A stretch of 21,975 bases of DNA. Source: Candidatus Cellulosilyticum pullistercoris. GTDB lineage: Bacteria > Bacillota > Clostridia > Lachnospirales > Cellulosilyticaceae. The position numbers were made by a program, and so were the translations under genes. The notes under the pieces are model-generated. The model was not told the DNA's origin. It ran no database searches and saw only the letters and a program-made list of their open reading frames with translations. Below are positions 6,796 to 15,195 of the stretch, piece by piece; within the stretch, counting starts at the first letter, position 1, and each line of letters starts with the position of its first letter. The stretch spans positions 1 through 21,975 of the forward strand of contig JAHLFQ010000135.1 in the NCBI GenBank assembly GCA_018883705.1. The letters run 5' to 3'.

Positions 6796-7737
6796 CTATT
6801 CTTCTTTCCAAATGCCAAACTTTCTAAAACGTTCATAGCGATTATTTATAAGCTGCTCTCTTGGCACCTTTTCCAATTCATTAAGTTGTGTTACTAAATA
6901 CTGCTTAAGTGCATCAGCTGCTGCTTCTGGTTTCTTATGAGCACCACCAGAAGGTTCTAAAATAATATCATCAATAATGCCATAGCCGAGTAAATCTTCT
7001 GCAGTCAGCTTCATCTTACATGCAGCTTCCTTGGCACGGCTAGCATCCTTCCAGAGAATACTTGCAAAGCCTTCAGGAGATAAAACTGAATAAATAGCAT
7101 TTTCTTGCATAAACACTTTATCTGCTACACCAAGTGCTAAAGCGCCACCGCTTCCGCCTTCTCCAATTACACCAGAAATAATAGGTACTTTAATCTGTGA
7201 CATTTCGAAAAGATTTCTTGCAATAGCTTCTCCTTGTCCTCTCTCCTCAGCACCAATACCACAATAAGCTCCTGGTGTATCTATCAAACAAATAATAGGT
7301 CTATTAAACTTCTCTGCTTGTTTCATGAGCCTAAGTGCCTTATGATACCCTTCTGGATGAGACATACCAAAGTTACTTGCCACATTCTCTTTAGCCGTAT
7401 TTCCTTTACTTTGCACAATAATAGTTACGGCTCTACCTTCTATGACACCAATTCCACCTACTATGGCTGGATCATCTCCAAAAGCTCTATCTCCATGTAA
7501 TTCCATAAAGTGCTCACATAAAGCCTCAATATAAAATCTGCCTCTAGGTCTTTCTATCTTTCTAGCTAAAAGTACTTTGTCCCAAGGTTCTAAGGTATTA
7601 CCAACATCTACTTCTAATTTCTCAGCAACTTTTTCAAGTCTTTCTATTTCTTCTATAATGTCTGATGTTTGATCTAACTTCTTAAGCCTAGTGATAGCTT
7701 CGTAAATGGCATCTAATCTGCCTTTTAATCCCTCCAT
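6796..7737 (-). CDS. accA: Acetyl-CoA carboxylase carboxyltransferase subunit alpha
   Basis: With AccD this subunit moves the carboxyl group from carboxybiotin on AccB to acetyl-CoA, making malonyl-CoA. The 313-residue product is normal for AccA and carries family segments: an N-terminal helical region rich in charged residues, ERPRGRFYIEAL near 63, GDRAFGDDPAIVGG near 83, IDTPGAYCGIGAEERGQ near 152, and GEGGSGGALALGVAD near 193, whose glycines form the oxyanion hole in this crotonase-like fold. The ATG abuts the accD stop (TAAATG), and its Shine-Dalgarno site AAGGAGG lies inside accD, so translation is probably coupled and keeps the two subunits at equal amounts. It is the last gene of the operon. 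Confidence 0.96.
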   Translation of the reverse strand: MEGLKGRLDAIYEAITRLKKLDQTSDIIEEIERLEKVAEKLEVDVGNTLEPWDKVLLARKIERPRGRFYIEALCEHFMELHGDRAFGDDPAIVGGIGVIEGRAVTIIVQSKGNTAKENVASNFGMSHPEGYHKALRLMKQAEKFNRPIICLIDTPGAYCGIGAEERGQGEAIARNLFEMSQIKVPIISGVIGEGGSGGALALGVADKVFMQENAIYSVLSPEGFASILWKDASRAKEAACKMKLTAEDLLGYGIIDDIILEPSGGAHKKPEAAADALKQYLVTQLNELEKVPREQLINNRYERFRKFGIWKEE

Positions 7738-8589
7738 TTACTTTGCCTCCTTTTGGTGAAACATTAAAAGCTGTCCGAGTGTTTTTCTTAACTCTTTTCG
7801 TTCAACAATGGCATCAATTTGACCTGTTTCTAATAAAAATTCAGCACGTTGAAAACCTTCTGGCAGTTTTTCTCTAATGGTTTGCTCAATCACTCTTGGA
7901 CCAGCAAAACCTACTAGTGCACCTGGCTCTGCTAAAATAATATCTCCAAGCGTTGCGAAGCTAGCTGTTACACCACCTGTTGTCGGGTCTGTTAATACAC
8001 TAATATATAAAAGTCCATTTGCATCATGCCTTGCAAGGGCTGCACTTGTTTTTGCCATTTGCATTAATGAAAAAATACCTTCTTGCATCCTTGCACCACC
8101 TGATGCGGTAAAAATAATAAGTGGAAGCTTACTTGCCGTAGCTAACTCAGTAGCTCTTGTTACCTTTTCCCCTACGACAGAGCCCATACTTCCCATCATA
8201 AAACTAGAATCCATAATTGCAATAATCACTTCTTGACCTTCAATTTTGGCTTTTCCTGTAACAACTGCTTCTTTTTGCTCTGTTTTTTCTTGATACTTTA
8301 TAAGCTTTTCCTCATAGCCATCAAACTCTAAAGGATTGGCACTTTCTAAGTTCTCATCTAATTCTTCAAAGCTATTTTTATCCACAACTAAGCTTATTCT
8401 TGCTCTTGCAGATAGCGGATAATGATACCCGCAATGTATACAAACACCATAGTTAGCTCTTAACTCTGGACGATAAATACTCTTCTTACACTTAGGACAT
8501 TGTACATAGATACCTTCAGGTACTTCTGTCTTTTTATTTTCTTTGCTCGTTGTGGCATATTTCTTCTTTAATAATCCCTTAAGCTTCAT
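7738..8589 (-). CDS. accD: Acetyl-CoA carboxylase carboxyltransferase subunit beta
   Basis: Partner of AccA in the carboxyltransferase tetramer. The N-terminus has a four-cysteine zinc ribbon (C31, C34, C50, C53), which in E. coli AccD contributes to nucleic acid binding and autoregulation. The crotonase-fold core has SSFMMGSMGSVVGEK near 130, FTASGGARMQEG near 160, DPTTGGVTASFA near 197 and GFAGPRVIEQTIRE near 224. The length of 283 aa is typical. The ATG overlaps the last 11 bp of accC, and GGGAGGGG (8596-8603) precedes it by 6 bases. The overlap upstream and the TAAATG junction downstream make accC-accD-accA one translationally linked block. Confidence 0.96.
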   Translation of the reverse strand: MKLKGLLKKKYATTSKENKKTEVPEGIYVQCPKCKKSIYRPELRANYGVCIHCGYHYPLSARARISLVVDKNSFEELDENLESANPLEFDGYEEKLIKYQEKTEQKEAVVTGKAKIEGQEVIIAIMDSSFMMGSMGSVVGEKVTRATELATASKLPLIIFTASGGARMQEGIFSLMQMAKTSAALARHDANGLLYISVLTDPTTGGVTASFATLGDIILAEPGALVGFAGPRVIEQTIREKLPEGFQRAEFLLETGQIDAIVERKELRKTLGQLLMFHQKEAK

Positions 8590-9949
8590 CTACATCCCCT
8601 CCCAAAATATTTTCTAGGTTGGTTTCAATAAAACTAGTATCAAACTTGCCTTCTATAAAAGCTGGATGATTTAAGAGTTGGTATTCAAAATAAATATTGG
8701 TTTCTATTCCTTCAATACTTACTTCTCCTAGTGCTCTTTTCATAACAGAAATGGCTTCTTCTCTTGTCTCACCATAAGCAATGACTTTAGCTAACATAGA
8801 ATCATATTGTGGTGGCACCCTATAACCTTCATAAAGTGCAGAATCCACACGAACGCCTCTACCACCAGGTAAATAAAGTTCATTAATGCTTCCTGTAGAA
8901 GGCCTAAAATCTAGTTCTGGATTTTCTGCATTAATTCGGCATTCAATAGAATGACCTTTAATTTTTACCTGCTCTTGAGTTAAGCTAAGCGGCTCACCAC
9001 TTGCAATTCGAATTTGTTCTTTGATTAGGTCAATACCTGTTATCATTTCTGTAATAGGGTGCTCCACTTGAATTCTAGTATTCATTTCAATGAAGTAAAA
9101 CGTCCCATCACGGTCTACAATAAATTCAATTGTTCCTGCATTTTGATACCCTACTGCTTTTGCTGCTTTTACAGCTACCTTGCCCATTTCTTCCCTTAAT
9201 GCGTTACTCAGAAAAGGAGAAGGTGCTTCTTCCATCACTTTTTGATGTCTACGTTGAAGAGAACAATCTCTTTCTCCAAGATGAATGACATTTCCAAATT
9301 CATCTCCTAAGATTTGAAATTCAATATGTCTTGGATTCTCTATATATTTCTCTAGATACATACTTCCATCACCAAAAGCACTTAATGCTTCACTGCTGGC
9401 TGCTTCAAAGGCTTCCTTAAGATCTGAAGCTTTTCTTACAATACGCATCCCTCTACCGCCGCCACCTGCTGAAGCTTTTAAAATAACAGGATATCCCATT
9501 TCTTCTGCTAATAAAATTGCCTCTTCTACATCCTCTATCTTACCTTCAGAACCAGGTACAACTGGCACACCTGCTGCAATCATCATCTCTCTTGCCTTGG
9601 CTTTATCTCCCATCATAGCAATCATATCTGCATCAGGTCCTATAAACTTAATTCCACAACTAGTACATATATCTGCAAACTTAGCATTTTCTGATAAGAA
9701 ACCAAAACCAGGATGAAGTGCATCACATCCAGTAAGAACTGCTGCACTAATAATATTTTCTATGTTGAGGTAACTATTTTTAGGAAGAGGACTTCCAATA
9801 CATACGGCCTCATCTGCTAGCTCTACATGAAGTGCCTCTTCATCTGCTGTTGAATAAACAGCTACCGTTTCAATGCCCATTTCCCTACAGGCTCTAATAA
9901 TACGTACGGCTATTTCCCCACGATTAGCTACAAGTACCTTTTCGATCAT
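8579..9949 (-). CDS. accC: Acetyl-CoA carboxylase biotin carboxylase subunit
   Basis: Uses ATP and bicarbonate to carboxylate the biotin on AccB. The 456-residue ATP-grasp protein shows the N-terminal VLVANRGEIAVRIIRA segment, the glycine-rich loop KASAGGGGRGM (158-168), ERDCSLQRRHQK with C229 and K237, and the catalytic segment EMNTRIQVEHP with R292 and E295. All are conserved. The Shine-Dalgarno site AGGAGGTGA (9956-9964) is a nine-base match to the 16S rRNA tail and overlaps the fabZ stop codon (TAG, 9963-9965), so ribosomes ending fabZ are well placed to start accC. The downstream accD start overlaps this gene's end. Confidence 0.97.
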   Translation of the reverse strand: MIEKVLVANRGEIAVRIIRACREMGIETVAVYSTADEEALHVELADEAVCIGSPLPKNSYLNIENIISAAVLTGCDALHPGFGFLSENAKFADICTSCGIKFIGPDADMIAMMGDKAKAREMMIAAGVPVVPGSEGKIEDVEEAILLAEEMGYPVILKASAGGGGRGMRIVRKASDLKEAFEAASSEALSAFGDGSMYLEKYIENPRHIEFQILGDEFGNVIHLGERDCSLQRRHQKVMEEAPSPFLSNALREEMGKVAVKAAKAVGYQNAGTIEFIVDRDGTFYFIEMNTRIQVEHPITEMITGIDLIKEQIRIASGEPLSLTQEQVKIKGHSIECRINAENPELDFRPSTGSINELYLPGGRGVRVDSALYEGYRVPPQYDSMLAKVIAYGETREEAISVMKRALGEVSIEGIETNIYFEYQLLNHPAFIEGKFDTSFIETNLENILGGDVDEA

Positions 9950-9962
9950 CCTCTGTCACCTC

Positions 9963-10388
9963 CTACTTACCTATAGCAAAAATAAGTTCAGCTTCACATA
10001 CCTTTTTTTCTTCTACATAGGCTACGGCTTTGCCAATTCCCATAGGTCCTTTTTGTTTAATAATTTCGCAAGAGAGCTTAAGTCTATCACCTGGAACAAC
10101 TTTCCCCCTAAATTTTGCTTCTTTAATACCTCCGAAATAAGCAATCTTTCCCTTAAAAGCTTCTTGAGATAAAAGTGCAATCGCTCCAACTTGAGCTAAA
10201 GCCTCCACAATAAGTACTCCTGGCATAACAGGTTCTTGTGGGAAATGTCCTTGGAAGAAAGGTTCATTGATAGTCACATTCTTATAGCCAATGGCTTCTT
10301 TTCCTTCCTCAATAATCTCTGCTTTATCAACAAGCAAAAAAGGATATCTATGTGGAATAATTTCCATAATCTGTTTTGTATCTAACAT
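9963..10388 (-). CDS. fabZ: 3-hydroxyacyl-ACP dehydratase FabZ
   Basis: Removes water from 3-hydroxyacyl-ACP to give trans-2-enoyl-ACP. The 141-residue hot-dog-fold protein carries IPHRYPFLLVD at 11-21, the catalytic histidine H48 in FFQGHFP, and the catalytic glutamate E62 in GVLIVEALAQ. It is the only dehydratase in the operon. It looks like plain FabZ, not FabA, and the isomerising FabN of enterococci is a close relative that cannot be excluded by eye. AAGGAGG (10394-10400) lies 5 bases before the ATG. A 60-bp gap with a small GC-rich hairpin separates it from accB. Confidence 0.95.
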   Translation of the reverse strand: MLDTKQIMEIIPHRYPFLLVDKAEIIEEGKEAIGYKNVTINEPFFQGHFPQEPVMPGVLIVEALAQVGAIALLSQEAFKGKIAYFGGIKEAKFRGKVVPGDRLKLSCEIIKQKGPMGIGKAVAYVEEKKVCEAELIFAIGK

Positions 10389-10448
10389 ATTTTCCTCCTT
10401 AACTTCCTAAAGGTGGATACGTCTCCGCCTCAACTCGCTAAAAACACC

Positions 10449-10910
10449 CTATCCTATTACAAAGAGAGGCTGACCATACTCAACCATTTCCTCATTAGTA
10501 ACTAAAATCTCGAGAATTTCTCCATCTTCTTCTGCTTCCACTTCATTCATGAGCTTCATTGCTTCCACTACACAAACGACATCTCCTTTTTTCACACGAC
10601 TACCTACTTCTACAAAAGGTTTTCCATTAGGACTACTTGCCGCATAAAATGTTCCTACAATAGGAGATTTTATATATTTCTTATTAGCTGATAGCTCTGA
10701 CTCAGAAGAACTTATCTCACTTTCTGCCTGAGCTACTGTAGCTTGAGGTACTTGAAGTGGCATACTCACTCCCCCATAATTACCTGCAACATTTACTACA
10801 TTCACTTCTTTACCTAGATTTAATTCAAAGTCCTCGCACTTTAGTGAAAGACTTGTTAATTCTGCTTCTTTAAAAGAGGCTATCAGCTCTTTAACGATTT
10901 CTATCTCCAT
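10449..10910 (-). CDS. accB: Biotin carboxyl carrier protein of acetyl-CoA carboxylase
   Basis: Carries the biotin that shuttles carboxyl groups between AccC and AccA/AccD. The 153-residue protein has an N-terminal dimerisation segment (1-40), a flexible linker rich in Ser, Ala, Gln and Glu (about 55-76), and a C-terminal biotinyl domain (79-153) with KSPIVGTFY and the biotin-accepting K119 in EAMKLMN. A biotin ligase elsewhere in the genome must modify it. The ATG directly follows the fabF stop (TAAATG), and the Shine-Dalgarno site GGGAGGA is inside the end of fabF, so the two are probably coupled. Confidence 0.96.
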   Translation of the reverse strand: MEIEIVKELIASFKEAELTSLSLKCEDFELNLGKEVNVVNVAGNYGGVSMPLQVPQATVAQAESEISSSESELSANKKYIKSPIVGTFYAASSPNGKPFVEVGSRVKKGDVVCVVEAMKLMNEVEAEEDGEILEILVTNEEMVEYGQPLFVIG

Positions 10911-12152
10911 TTATGCTTCCTCCCATTTCTTCATAATGATGGTTGCATTATGTCCACCAAAACCTAAGGAATTACTTAAAGCATAACGTACTTTTTGACT
11001 TCTTCCCACATTAGGCACATAATCAAGTGGGCATGCTTCATCAGGTGTTTCATATCCAATAGTTGGTGGAATAAAGTCTTCTTCTACTGCTTTAGCAATA
11101 GCAATGGCTTCAATACCACCTGCTGCACCTAAGAGATGGCCTGTCATTGATTTAGTTGAACTAATAGCAACCTTTGTATCTTTACCAAAAACAGTTTGAA
11201 TCGCCATAGTTTCTGAAGCATCATTAATTTCTGTGCTTGTTCCATGTGCATTAATATAATCAATCTCTTCTGGTGAAATGCCTGCTTCTTCAAGTGCCAT
11301 TTGCATAGCACGTGCAGCTCCTTCACCGCCTTCTGCTGGTTTTGTAATGTGATAAGCATCACCCGTAGCACCATAGCCTACAACTTCAGCTAAAATTTTT
11401 GCGCCTCTCTTCTTAGCATGTTCTAAAGTTTCCATGACTAATATCCCTGCGCCTTCTCCTAAGACAAAACCGTTTCTATTTTTATCAAATGGAATAGATG
11501 CTTTTTTAGGATCTTCAGTTGTGCTTAAAGCTGTCAATGAATTAAATCCAGCTATACCAAGTGGACAAATACAAGCTTCTGCACCTCCTGCTAAGATCAC
11601 ATCATTTACGCCAAGTTTAAGCGTTCTAAAAGCCTCTCCAATTGAATGAGTTCCTGATGCACAAGCTGTTACTACCGTACTACATATGCCTTTTGCACCA
11701 ATATGCATGGAAACATTACCAGCTGCCATATTTGCGATTGCCATAGGTACAAATAATGGAGAGACTCTTTTTGCACCTTTTTCATGAAGCTTACGTGTTT
11801 CTTCTTCAATAACATCTAGCGCTCCAATGCCACTTCCAATAATCACACCGACTTTATTAGCATCCTCTTTTTCCATATCAAGCTGAGCCATTTCTATTGC
11901 TTTCTTGCTAGCATAAATTGCAAATTGAGAAAAACGCGCAACCCTTTTTGCTTCTCTTTTATCTAAATAAGGCTCAGGACTAAAGTCTGTAACTGTTCCT
12001 GCAACACGTACCTTAATGCCTTCAAGCTGAAGTTCCTCTGGTAAAGTTTTAATACCACAAACACCCTCTTTTAGGCCGTTCCAGTAACTTTCAACTGTAT
12101 TTCCTATTGGTGAAACAACACCCATTCCTGTAATAACAACTCTATTATTCAT
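10911..12152 (-). CDS. fabF: 3-oxoacyl-ACP synthase II (FabF)
   Basis: The elongating condensing enzyme: it adds two carbons from malonyl-ACP to a growing acyl-ACP. The thiolase-fold product has the Cys-His-His triad: C164 in TACASGTHS, H303 in NAHGTSTEIND and H339 in MTGHLLGAAGG, at almost the same numbers as E. coli FabF. An ATG exists at 12158, but it is only 2 bases from AAGGAG (12161-12166), whereas the ATG at 12152 is 8 bases away, so 12152 is taken (413 aa, like E. coli). It is the only FabF/FabB type enzyme here, so it must also elongate any unsaturated intermediates. Confidence 0.95.
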   Translation of the reverse strand: MNNRVVITGMGVVSPIGNTVESYWNGLKEGVCGIKTLPEELQLEGIKVRVAGTVTDFSPEPYLDKREAKRVARFSQFAIYASKKAIEMAQLDMEKEDANKVGVIIGSGIGALDVIEEETRKLHEKGAKRVSPLFVPMAIANMAAGNVSMHIGAKGICSTVVTACASGTHSIGEAFRTLKLGVNDVILAGGAEACICPLGIAGFNSLTALSTTEDPKKASIPFDKNRNGFVLGEGAGILVMETLEHAKKRGAKILAEVVGYGATGDAYHITKPAEGGEGAARAMQMALEEAGISPEEIDYINAHGTSTEINDASETMAIQTVFGKDTKVAISSTKSMTGHLLGAAGGIEAIAIAKAVEEDFIPPTIGYETPDEACPLDYVPNVGRSQKVRYALSNSLGFGGHNATIIMKKWEEA

Positions 12153-12173
12153 CTTCATTTCTCCTTATCATTA

Positions 12174-12917
12174 TTACATAGCCATACCGCCATCAACCCT
12201 TATGACTTCACCTGTCACATAGCTTGATAAGTCACTTGCTAAAAAGAGTGCAACCTTGGCTACTTCATCACTTGATCCAAATCTCTTCATTGGAATATTT
12301 CTCATAATATCTTCTTTGACTTTATCTGTTAGAACATTTGTCATATCTGTGTTAATAAATCCTGGTGCAATGGCATTGACTCTAAGTTTCTTACCTGCAA
12401 ATTCTTTAGCTACAGATTTTGTAAAACCAATGACACCTGCCTTTGAAGCTGCATAATTACTTTGTCCTGCATTACCACTTAACCCAACAACAGATGTCAT
12501 ATTGATAATGCTACCACCTGTTTTCATCATTGCTCTAGATGCTTCTTTAGTACAATTGAAGATGCCCTTTAAGTTAACTTCTATCACCTTATCAAATTCT
12601 TGTTCTGTCATACGAAGAAGTAACATATCTTTCGTAATCCCTGCATTATTTACTAAAATATCTAACTTTCCAAAGCTTTTTATAGCCTCTGTGATAAGGG
12701 CTTTTGCTTCTTCACTTTTGGAAACATCTGCTTTAATCGCTAAAACTTTTACACCCATTTGCTCAAGTTCTTCTACAAGTTTTTTAGCTTCTACTTCACT
12801 ACTATCACTTGTATAATTAATCACAATATCTGCACCTGCTTTTGCAAAACATAAGCTAATTGCTTTTCCTATTCCTCTTACACTTCCCGTAATGAGTGCA
12901 ACTTTTCCTTTAAGCAC
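12174..12917 (-). CDS. fabG: 3-oxoacyl-ACP reductase (FabG)
   Basis: NADPH-dependent reduction of 3-oxoacyl-ACP to 3-hydroxyacyl-ACP. A short-chain dehydrogenase of 247 aa with cofactor loop TGSVRGIG (10-17), NNAG (90-93), N115, and the catalytic S142, Y155 and K159 in the SNYAASKAG region. The C-terminus has YVTGEVIRVDGGMAM, typical of FabG. The longest frame opens at GTG 12926, but that codon overlaps the only Shine-Dalgarno site (AGGTGG, 12923-12928). The GTG at 12917, 5 bases after that site, gives the usual MLKGKVALITG start. The gene overlaps the end of fabD by 8 bp. Confidence 0.95.
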   Translation of the reverse strand: MLKGKVALITGSVRGIGKAISLCFAKAGADIVINYTSDSSEVEAKKLVEELEQMGVKVLAIKADVSKSEEAKALITEAIKSFGKLDILVNNAGITKDMLLLRMTEQEFDKVIEVNLKGIFNCTKEASRAMMKTGGSIINMTSVVGLSGNAGQSNYAASKAGVIGFTKSVAKEFAGKKLRVNAIAPGFINTDMTNVLTDKVKEDIMRNIPMKRFGSSDEVAKVALFLASDLSSYVTGEVIRVDGGMAM

Positions 12918-13854
12918 GCATCCCACCTACTTTCTCGATTGTCATTTTTAACGTTTCTATATTTTCAACGTTGTAAACAACTACATCACTTGATATTTTC
13001 TTTACTAAATTACTTAGTGTACATTTAGGACCTACTTCAATAAATGTATCAAAACCTTGCTCTAATAAATAAAGTACGCTTTCTCTAAAACGAACCCCTT
13101 TAATCACTTGAAGTGGAATATTATTTTTTACTTCCTCTTCTGTCATAAACTGTGCCGTTACATTACTCACAATTGGAATTTGTGGTGCTTTAAAATTAAG
13201 ATTTTGTATGGTTTCTTCTAGTCTTTTAGATGCAGCCTCCATAAGTGGACTATGAAAAGCCCCACTGACTTTAAGAGGAAGGACTCTTCTTGCCCCTGCT
13301 TCTTTAAGCGCCTTACTTGCACTTTCTAATGCTTCTTTAGTTCCCGCAATCGTTACTTGCCCTTCACAATTATCATTAGCAACAGTAACTGATGAGCCCA
13401 AACTTTCACTCACTTGCTGACAGATTTCATAAATCTTATCAGTATTCATTCCAATAACGGCAGACATGCCTCCGGGATACTCATTTGCACATTCTTCCAT
13501 GAAGCTTGCACGCTGATCGACTAATTTTAAAGTTTCTTCAAAACCAAGTACACCACTTGCTGCAATGGCATCATATTCTCCAAGGCTAAAACCAAGTACT
13601 GCATCAGGTCTTATTCCCTCTGCTTTTAAAGCTTCATAAATACCATAGTTGGTAGTAAATAGGGCAGCTTGGGTATAACGTGTTTGATTAATAATTGCAT
13701 TTTGATCTTCAAAGCATACCTCTTTAACATCCCAATCTAATAGGTTGGCTGCTTTATCGAATATTTCTTTTGTATTTGTATAATAATTGTATAATTCCTT
13801 GCCCATTCCGACGTACTGAGCGCCTTGTCCGGGAAATAATAATGCTACCTTCAC
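12910..13854 (-). CDS. fabD: Malonyl-CoA:ACP transacylase (FabD)
   Basis: Transfers malonyl groups from CoA to AcpP, feeding FabH and FabF. The 314-residue product has GQGAQ at 9-13, the nucleophile S90 in GFSLGEYDA, R115 in QRASFME and the catalytic H201 in GAFHSPLM, matching E. coli Ser92, Arg117 and His201. The start is GTG at 13854, 8 bases after AGGAGG (13863-13868); no better ATG is near. The gap to fabK upstream is 74 bp and contains no obvious promoter or terminator. Confidence 0.96.
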   Translation of the reverse strand: MKVALLFPGQGAQYVGMGKELYNYYTNTKEIFDKAANLLDWDVKEVCFEDQNAIINQTRYTQAALFTTNYGIYEALKAEGIRPDAVLGFSLGEYDAIAASGVLGFEETLKLVDQRASFMEECANEYPGGMSAVIGMNTDKIYEICQQVSESLGSSVTVANDNCEGQVTIAGTKEALESASKALKEAGARRVLPLKVSGAFHSPLMEAASKRLEETIQNLNFKAPQIPIVSNVTAQFMTEEEVKNNIPLQVIKGVRFRESVLYLLEQGFDTFIEVGPKCTLSNLVKKISSDVVVYNVENIETLKMTIEKVGGMRA

Positions 13855-13928
13855 TTTTCCTACCTCCTAAATCCTTTTACTAAGCTCTAATTTAGTCTAT
13901 TTATAAGCTTTATTAAAATACTTTACAT

Positions 13929-14867
13929 TTAATTAATACCTTCTATCTTAAGTCCTAAGCATTCTTTAACACCTGTCATTAGGTCATCGATAATTTCTTT
14001 TGTTGTCTGTTCTTTTGTAATCATCCCTGCGATTTGTCCTGCTAGTACAGACCCGTTATTAACATCACCTTCAACAGCTGCTTTTCTAAGTGCGCCTACA
14101 CCAAGTGCATCAAGTGCCTTTTCATCTGCACCTTCTTTTTCTAATTTAGCAAAGGCTCTTGTTAGTTGATTACGAAGACTTCTTACTGGATGTCCTGTAG
14201 AACGACCTGTAACCACAGCATCTATATCACTTGCTTTAATAACACGCTGTTTATAGGTATCTGGAATAGCACATTCCTTAGCTACTAAAAATCTTGTCCC
14301 AATTTGTACCCCACTTGCACCTAACATAAATGCAGCTGCCATTCCTCTTCCATCTGCTATACCACCTGCAGCTATAACAGGAATGTTCACAGCATCTACA
14401 ACTTGTGGTACAAGCGCCATAGTAGTTAACTCACCAATATGTCCTCCTGATTCACATCCTTCAGCGATGACTGCATCTGCACCACTTTTTTCCATACGTT
14501 TTGCAAGTGCTACAGAAGGAACTACGGGAATAACCTTTATATCAGCAGCTTTTAAAGCTTCCATATATTTACCTGGATTACCTGCGCCTGTCGTAACAAC
14601 TTTAACGCCTTCCTCAATAATCACTTCCATTACTTGATCTACATAAGGGCTAAGAAGCATAACATTTACACCGAAAGGCTTATTTGTTAGCTTTTTACAT
14701 GCTCTTATTTCTTCTCTCACCCACTCACTAGGGGCATGACCAGCTGCAATAATCCCTAGCCCACCTGCTTCAGACACTGCAGCTGCAATACTATGAGTAG
14801 CAACCCAAGCCATTCCCCCTTGCAAAATTGGGTATTCTATGTTCAGTAATTTGCAAATTGTATCCAT
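13929..14867 (-). CDS. fabK: Enoyl-ACP reductase II (FabK), FMN-dependent
   Basis: Final reduction of trans-2-enoyl-ACP in each elongation cycle, by an FMN flavoprotein of the nitronate monooxygenase fold instead of the triclosan-sensitive FabI. The 312-residue product closely follows remembered pneumococcal FabK: PILQGGMAWVA near 13, GVNVMLLSPYV near 66, VTTGAGNP near 91, the catalytic H143 in ESGGHIGELTTM, and IPVIAAGGIADG with QIGTRF for the FMN phosphate. The ATG at 14867 follows a G-rich Shine-Dalgarno region and is 18 bp from the acpP stop. A second protein of the same fold is encoded at 16848-17903, but this one is the operon's canonical reductase. Confidence 0.95.
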   Translation of the reverse strand: MDTICKLLNIEYPILQGGMAWVATHSIAAAVSEAGGLGIIAAGHAPSEWVREEIRACKKLTNKPFGVNVMLLSPYVDQVMEVIIEEGVKVVTTGAGNPGKYMEALKAADIKVIPVVPSVALAKRMEKSGADAVIAEGCESGGHIGELTTMALVPQVVDAVNIPVIAAGGIADGRGMAAAFMLGASGVQIGTRFLVAKECAIPDTYKQRVIKASDIDAVVTGRSTGHPVRSLRNQLTRAFAKLEKEGADEKALDALGVGALRKAAVEGDVNNGSVLAGQIAGMITKEQTTKEIIDDLMTGVKECLGLKIEGIN

Positions 14868-14885
14868 TACTGCCCTTCCCCCTTT

Positions 14886-15113
14886 TTATGCTTGTTTTTT
14901 AGCGATGTAATCCATTGCATCTTGAACTGTTTTGATTTGATCTAAATCTTCATTATCAATAGAAATATCAAAAGCTTCTTCAAGCCCCATAACAACTTCA
15001 AATAAATCTAATGAATCAGCACCTAAATCTTCACTAAATTTTGATTCTGGTTTGATTTCACTAGCCTCAATTCCTAATTTGTCTGCAATAATTTCTTGTA
15101 ATTTTTCTAACAT
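14886..15113 (-). CDS. acpP: Acyl carrier protein
   Basis: Small acidic four-helix protein that carries growing acyl chains on a phosphopantetheine arm. The 75-residue product has the attachment site S34 in GADSLDLFEVVM. AGGAGG (15122-15127) is only 2 bases from the ATG at 15119 but 8 bases from the ATG at 15113, so the latter is used; the product then begins MLEKLQEIIADKLG. Its position between fabH and fabK is as in streptococcal fab operons. The 82-bp leader region upstream has a short AAGGC-TTT-GCCTT inverted repeat but no clear promoter. Confidence 0.96.
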   Translation of the reverse strand: MLEKLQEIIADKLGIEASEIKPESKFSEDLGADSLDLFEVVMGLEEAFDISIDNEDLDQIKTVQDAMDYIAKKQA

Positions 15114-15195
15114 GTTCATGTCCTCCTAAAATTTTATTTGTATTTTTAATTTATTTATCCTAAAAAGGCTTTGCCTTGTGGATACTGCTATTTTT

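Noticed and set aside
7877..8236. Long open frames opposite accD, fabF, fabG, fabK and fabH
   Set aside because: They are antisense shadows of strongly conserved genes, without ribosome binding sites or recognisable domains.
12918..12926. GTG at 12926 as the fabG start
   Set aside because: The codon overlaps the only Shine-Dalgarno site; GTG 12917 has proper spacing and the standard FabG N-terminus.
13855..13928. A second FabT-controlled promoter before fabD, or one in the fabH-acpP gap (15114-15195)
   Set aside because: No TTTGA-N3-TCAAA box or convincing -35/-10 pair is present in either gap.
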